NCBI GenBank assembly: GCA_963921355.3
Contig: OZ001190.1
Span: 4,932,223 to 4,996,222, forward strand
Direction of reading: 5' to 3'
Length of the DNA stretch: 64,000 bases
Source: CAWUEZ02 sp963921355
GTDB lineage: Bacteria; Pseudomonadota; Alphaproteobacteria; Thalassobaculales; Thalassobaculaceae
Positions 60,686 to 64,000 of this stretch are shown here, piece after piece. The notes beneath the pieces are model-generated. The model ran no database searches. It was not told the origin of the DNA and saw only the letters and a list, made by a program, of their open reading frames with translations. A program made the translations under genes and the position numbers. How positions within the stretch are numbered: the stretch's first letter is position 1; every line of letters starts with the position of its first letter.

Positions 60686-61498
60686 CTAGGCCGTTACTCG
60701 GTGACCGTAGCCTGCGAACCGGTGCGCCTGTTCTTCAAACGCTTGTCGGATGCGATCGACATCCACCTGTCGCCGGTTCTGAAACTCATTCACCCGGCCG
60801 CCAATGACCGTAACCGGTTCAAGGTCAAGAGACCGCGCAAACGCCACTTGACGCCCAGCATCGCCGGCCAGCGCCAGCCCGTCGACATAATGCGTGATGG
60901 CACCGTCCATCGCCTCACGGGCAGCTTGGCCACCAAGGGCAATCGAGAACAGATCGACACGGCTGTCGATGTCACTCAACACCCGATCGCTGAACGTCTC
61001 GACGCTTGGCCGGTCCCGCAAGATCGGATGATCCCCTGTTCCCTCGTCCGAAAAGTACAGGTAGAACGACCGCAGCCAACGCACCGGATTTCGCACGGTC
61101 AGAATGACCTTGGCGCCCATATGCGCGTACAGCGCCAGTAGCTTCATCCGAAGGTCCGGATGATCCAGAAAGGTACCTTCATTGCTGTAGAGCGCGGGCA
61201 ACTTTCTCATCTTGGCGCCAAGCGCGCCAACATACTTCGGTTGGGCCTCAAAATAATCCAAGATCTGCCACGACCTCTCACCAGAAGCGCCAAACGGAAA
61301 ACGAAACCGCACGTCGTCGTTGCCAATGTAGAACTCCGGGTAATGGCCCCGGCTTAAATGGCAGGCGCCCCGATTGTCGAGGATCGTCTTTCCCAGGTAT
61401 AGCAGGCAGTTACTCCTGCACAACTCCGGAAAGTAGTATTTCTGAAGGAACGTGGTTCCCGTTTTCGGCAGCCCAACATGGATAATCATGGATGGCAA
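60686..61498 (-). CDS. PAPS-dependent sulfotransferase family protein
   Basis: A 270-residue enzyme with both cofactor motifs of the sulfotransferase superfamily: the 5'-phosphosulfate loop HVGLPKTGTTFLQKYYF (K12) and the 3'-phosphate motif VILTVRNPVRWLRSFYLYF (R136, S144). It would move sulfate from PAPS to a hydroxyl or amine, most likely on sugar. It sits between the glycine-rich protein and virion genes of the late operon, with 17-27 base gaps. It might modify phage fibre or host surface sugars. Confidence 0.88.
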   Translation of the reverse strand: MPSMIIHVGLPKTGTTFLQKYYFPELCRSNCLLYLGKTILDNRGACHLSRGHYPEFYIGNDDVRFRFPFGASGERSWQILDYFEAQPKYVGALGAKMRKLPALYSNEGTFLDHPDLRMKLLALYAHMGAKVILTVRNPVRWLRSFYLYFSDEGTGDHPILRDRPSVETFSDRVLSDIDSRVDLFSIALGGQAAREAMDGAITHYVDGLALAGDAGRQVAFARSLDLEPVTVIGGRVNEFQNRRQVDVDRIRQAFEEQAHRFAGYGHRVTA

Positions 61499-61516
61499 AA
61501 TACCACGCTGATGGCA

Positions 61517-62419
61517 TCAATCCACCTTAAATGTGCCGTTCGCCGTAAACGTAACAACGGTGTGCGCGCCATCCGTGGCCGTTGATCCTGTGGTTGTGAT
61601 CGTCCCAGACGACGTTAGAAGTCGCGCAATAACAAGACCGGAACCACCGCTTCCGCCCTGACCAGCCCCGGTCACAGTGCCTCCAGAACCGCCGCCACCG
61701 CCGCCTGTGTTCGCAGTCCCTGCTGTTCCGGACGTGCCAGCACCGCCACCAGCACCACCACCACCTGATCCGGCCGCCCCACCCGTGGTCACACCACCAC
61801 CGCCGCCGCCACCCGCATAGGTGACGGACGACCCAGTAATGTCACTTGTTCGACCCGCTCCGCCGTCGCCACCTGTGTTGGTCGTGGCGTTGCCGCCAGC
61901 GCCGCCAGCACCCCCGCCGGGCGAGCCGCCGCCCGTTTGGGGACCGCCAGCGCTGTTGCCAAAGGAACCGCTTGAAACGAGCTTGGTGGACGTTCCGCTG
62001 CTTCCGCCGGACGAACTGCGCCCCCCGGCAGAGCCACCCCAACCACCGTTGCGCCCGGCTGCTGCGCGATTGTAGATCGTGACGTAAGTCGCGTCATTGG
62101 CACCACCACCGCCGCCGCCGTTGACCGTAATCCCAAAAGCTGACGTGTAACTTCCATTCAGACCCGGCAAACCAAATTGGTTAACGGTGTTAACACGGGT
62201 GCTCAATCCGCCCGGCCCGATGATTACTTGATATGTCACGCCCTTCAGAAGCGTGATATCGCCGTCTCCGTCGTCGGTATCGAAGAACTCGCCTGCGCCA
62301 CCGCCACCCGGCGCCCCGCCATCACCCTGCGTGCCACCACCGCCTCCGCCGCCGACAAGCAGAACACGCGCTTTGAATGTCCTCGCCCCACCCGAGACAA
62401 GAAGTGGACCTCTGCTCAT
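61517..62419 (-). CDS. Glycine-rich tail/fibre-tip protein
   Basis: A 300-residue protein from ATG 62419, overlapping the fibre stop (ATGA). The start FKARVLLVGGGGGGG and the runs of GGAGGAGG between short beta strands (SGLVIARLL, HTVVTFTANGTFKVD at the end) are typical of phage glycine-rich domains that form polyglycine-II adhesin tips. It probably contacts the host receptor. Confidence 0.78.
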   Translation of the reverse strand: MSRGPLLVSGGARTFKARVLLVGGGGGGGTQGDGGAPGGGGAGEFFDTDDGDGDITLLKGVTYQVIIGPGGLSTRVNTVNQFGLPGLNGSYTSAFGITVNGGGGGGANDATYVTIYNRAAAGRNGGWGGSAGGRSSSGGSSGTSTKLVSSGSFGNSAGGPQTGGGSPGGGAGGAGGNATTNTGGDGGAGRTSDITGSSVTYAGGGGGGGVTTGGAAGSGGGGAGGGAGTSGTAGTANTGGGGGGSGGTVTGAGQGGSGGSGLVIARLLTSSGTITTTGSTATDGAHTVVTFTANGTFKVD

Positions 62420-63738
62420 TCCGGCACCTCCGATGCGTACAGGGTGCCAGATGGCCCATACCAAACCGACACGATGGTGAGGGCGGCGCCTGATAGACCG
62501 CTCCAAATCGGCTCTGCGCCCCGCCACGTTGCCTCGGTGTTTGAGCCGTCGCGGATCGTGACCACACGCCCGCCTGTTGCGTCTTGGGTGATGTAAAGAA
62601 CATGGCTGTACGTGAAGCCAGATGGCGGCGCCTCGAAGTCGAGATTCACAGCCGCACCGACCGTGATGCTGATATCCCGCTCGTTTGCCTCGCTGAATGA
62701 TTGGTCTGTCGTCACCGAGCCAACCGCTGAGAACTTGTCGAGCCCCGCTTGATTAAACCGGGTCTTGTCTACCTCCAGACCGTTGGCGCTGAACGAGACC
62801 GTTCGGGTTCCGTCCGCGCTATAACCGGTCTTGCCCGTGCTTTCGCGATAGAAGCCCGTATCCGTGTCGGACCCGAATGCGAACCCCGGAGCCGCCGCCG
62901 AACCGTCGCCCGCGTTCGTGATCGAGCCGGCGTCGCCCTTGTCGCCCTTGTCGCCCTGATCACCGTTGCGGATGAACGTGACGGTGATCGGATCGTTGTT
63001 GGCGATGGTCCCATTGCCTGCGACGTGCACCACCGTGAAATCCATATACCCGGTGTTGTCCGTCAGGCTCGTAACCGAGAAGACATGGAAGGTTGCCGGT
63101 GTGGCTTTGGACCGCAGAATGATGTGGCCCTTCACCGTGGACGTGCTGTCGTCCCACGTCGCGAGGTACCCGGAGACATCCGCGCCCGTGCCGTCCGCAT
63201 CATCGATGTAGATGCCCGTAGCGCTCGATTGCGTCGCGTTGTCGAGCCGCAGGAACCCAGAGCCCGGATCGCTGTCGGTCGTCGTTGTGCTGAAGACATA
63301 GGACAGCCCGCCGACGAATGTCTGATCGCCGCTTTCGAAGAAGTCGAGCGCGTAGACCGTGGTTCCGTCCGTCCACACCAGGCCATCGCGGTTGGCGGAG
63401 ATTGAGGCCGTATCTGACCCGTTCGAATAGGTGATCGCGTAGGCCGTGGTGTTGTTGATGAACCACCAATTCTCGGTCGCCGGAATGGTGATGGTCGGGG
63501 CCGCCGAAAGGCCGCCGTCCGTGTACCTGTGGACGCGTGGCGCAATTTCGTTGTCGGTCGTGTAGTTCGCGCTGGTCAGGGTCTTGTCGCCGGTCAGAGA
63601 CATGACCTCAATGCCAAAGATGGCGTCGTCCAGCAGGTCAAAGTTGCCGTTCAGGCCACCGGACAGACCCCACGTATTGAGGTTGTCGCCCAGGCCCTGC
63701 TTGCGGAGCTTGCCAATCGTTGTCGGGTTACTTGCCAT
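62416..63738 (-). CDS. Phage tail fibre protein
   Basis: A 440-residue beta-rich fibre protein. The N-terminal part begins NPTTIGKLRKQGLGDNLNTW; a short collagen-like segment GDQGDKGDKGDAG follows at about 260-275, then a distal part ending with a WYGPSGTLYASEVPE strand. Length, composition and the collagen-like linker match phage fibres. It is in ATGA overlap with both neighbours. Confidence 0.8.
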   Translation of the reverse strand: MASNPTTIGKLRKQGLGDNLNTWGLSGGLNGNFDLLDDAIFGIEVMSLTGDKTLTSANYTTDNEIAPRVHRYTDGGLSAAPTITIPATENWWFINNTTAYAITYSNGSDTASISANRDGLVWTDGTTVYALDFFESGDQTFVGGLSYVFSTTTTDSDPGSGFLRLDNATQSSATGIYIDDADGTGADVSGYLATWDDSTSTVKGHIILRSKATPATFHVFSVTSLTDNTGYMDFTVVHVAGNGTIANNDPITVTFIRNGDQGDKGDKGDAGSITNAGDGSAAAPGFAFGSDTDTGFYRESTGKTGYSADGTRTVSFSANGLEVDKTRFNQAGLDKFSAVGSVTTDQSFSEANERDISITVGAAVNLDFEAPPSGFTYSHVLYITQDATGGRVVTIRDGSNTEATWRGAEPIWSGLSGAALTIVSVWYGPSGTLYASEVPE

Positions 63739-64000
63739 CAGGACACCACCGCTCTGTCCGTCACGCGCCGCCAGTTTGTGCCGTCGCTCACAGCCACAAC
63801 CGCACCGCCGCTCTCATCGCTCACGTAGACTGCGCATCCGGGCGTTGCCGCGCTCGGCAAGTTCGCCACGGTTACGCTTCTCAGCTTCAAGGTTTGGCCC
63901 TGGCGGAAGAACTGCGACTCCACCCGGGTCATGAATGGGTTCAGGATCTGGATAAGCTGATTGGCCCACCCTTCCCAGGTTCCCGAGGGGCGGGGGATCA
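63738..64000 (-). CDS. Phage protein upstream of the fibre gene (5' end beyond the window)
   Basis: The frame is open to the right edge: WEGWANQLIQILNPF precedes the internal ATG at 63932 in the same frame. The visible end (QTLKLRSVTVANLPSAATPG, then AVYVSDESGGAVVAVSDGTN) is a beta-rich module common in phage fibre-attachment proteins. The stop overlaps the fibre ATG. Confidence 0.75.
   Translation of the reverse strand, partial: IPRPSGTWEGWANQLIQILNPFMTRVESQFFRQGQTLKLRSVTVANLPSAATPGCAVYVSDESGGAVVAVSDGTNWRRVTDRAVVS

Noticed and set aside
61600..62150. CRISPR-like periodic repeats
   Set aside because: The periodicity comes from GGN codons of the glycine-rich protein; there are no equal-length repeats with unique spacers.

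Overview
The window is high-GC bacterial chromosome with short intergenic gaps and many ATGA-type overlaps. The gene set fits an alphaproteobacterium, probably of the Rhodospirillales type: an RpoE/ChrR pair, a Rhizobium-type asparaginase II, GcvA-like LysR regulators, a DUF1127 protein, a SAM-II riboswitch before a MetY-like gene, an acetoacetyl-CoA synthetase and DUF465. I cannot name a genus from sequence alone.

Bases 1-43190 are host chromosome of mixed function. They hold a singlet-oxygen-type sigma/anti-sigma pair (partial at the left edge), amino-acid and sulfur metabolism (asparaginase, MetY, a HisC-like aminotransferase, gamma-glutamyltransferase, PepF), acyl-CoA and acetoacetyl-CoA ligases, transporters (TauE, EamA, DHA2-type MFS, MATE, MFS), a diguanylate cyclase, a SufE/NifU-like pair, and an M20-HisI-Cdd operon. 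A 935-residue DUF4347/autotransporter-repeat/RTX surface protein lies at 25243-28050. Three loci are broken: a GMC oxidoreductase with an in-frame TGA (5396-7003), and an amidase and an adenylate cyclase (34739-37069) that seem to have lost both 5' ends in one deletion. Three families of intergenic palindromic repeats are scattered through this half: the TAGATCGGATC-footed hairpins, the TTCGACACG family and the GTCATCCCGG family.

From the tRNA-Pro(CGG) gene at 43198 to the right edge the sequence looks like a prophage of podovirus type, and it runs out of the window. The left arm (43336-46067, plus strand) is an array of tiny overlapping ORFs. Most junctions share a repeated block that is both the end of one ORF and the ribosome-binding site and start of the next. 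A tRNA-Thr(GGT) gene lies inside it. Next come a HicB-like gene pair, two tiny ORFs and an Abi-family HEPN gene with a structured, AT-rich leader that may encode an RNA.

From 64000 back to 48279 the minus strand is one compact late operon. In order it encodes a fibre-base protein (partial), a tail fibre, a glycine-rich protein, a PAPS-type sulfotransferase, virion and nozzle proteins, a frameshifted virion gene, two probable DNA-ejection proteins, a lysis set (exported protein, holin-like protein, M15 peptidase, lipoprotein), an HTH-metallophosphoesterase, DUF1353 and an unknown protein. This operon is interrupted by a plus-strand moron island (51801-53253) with hicBA and a Rap1a/Tai-type immunity protein. 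No integrase, terminase, capsid or replication gene is in the window; these would lie to the right.
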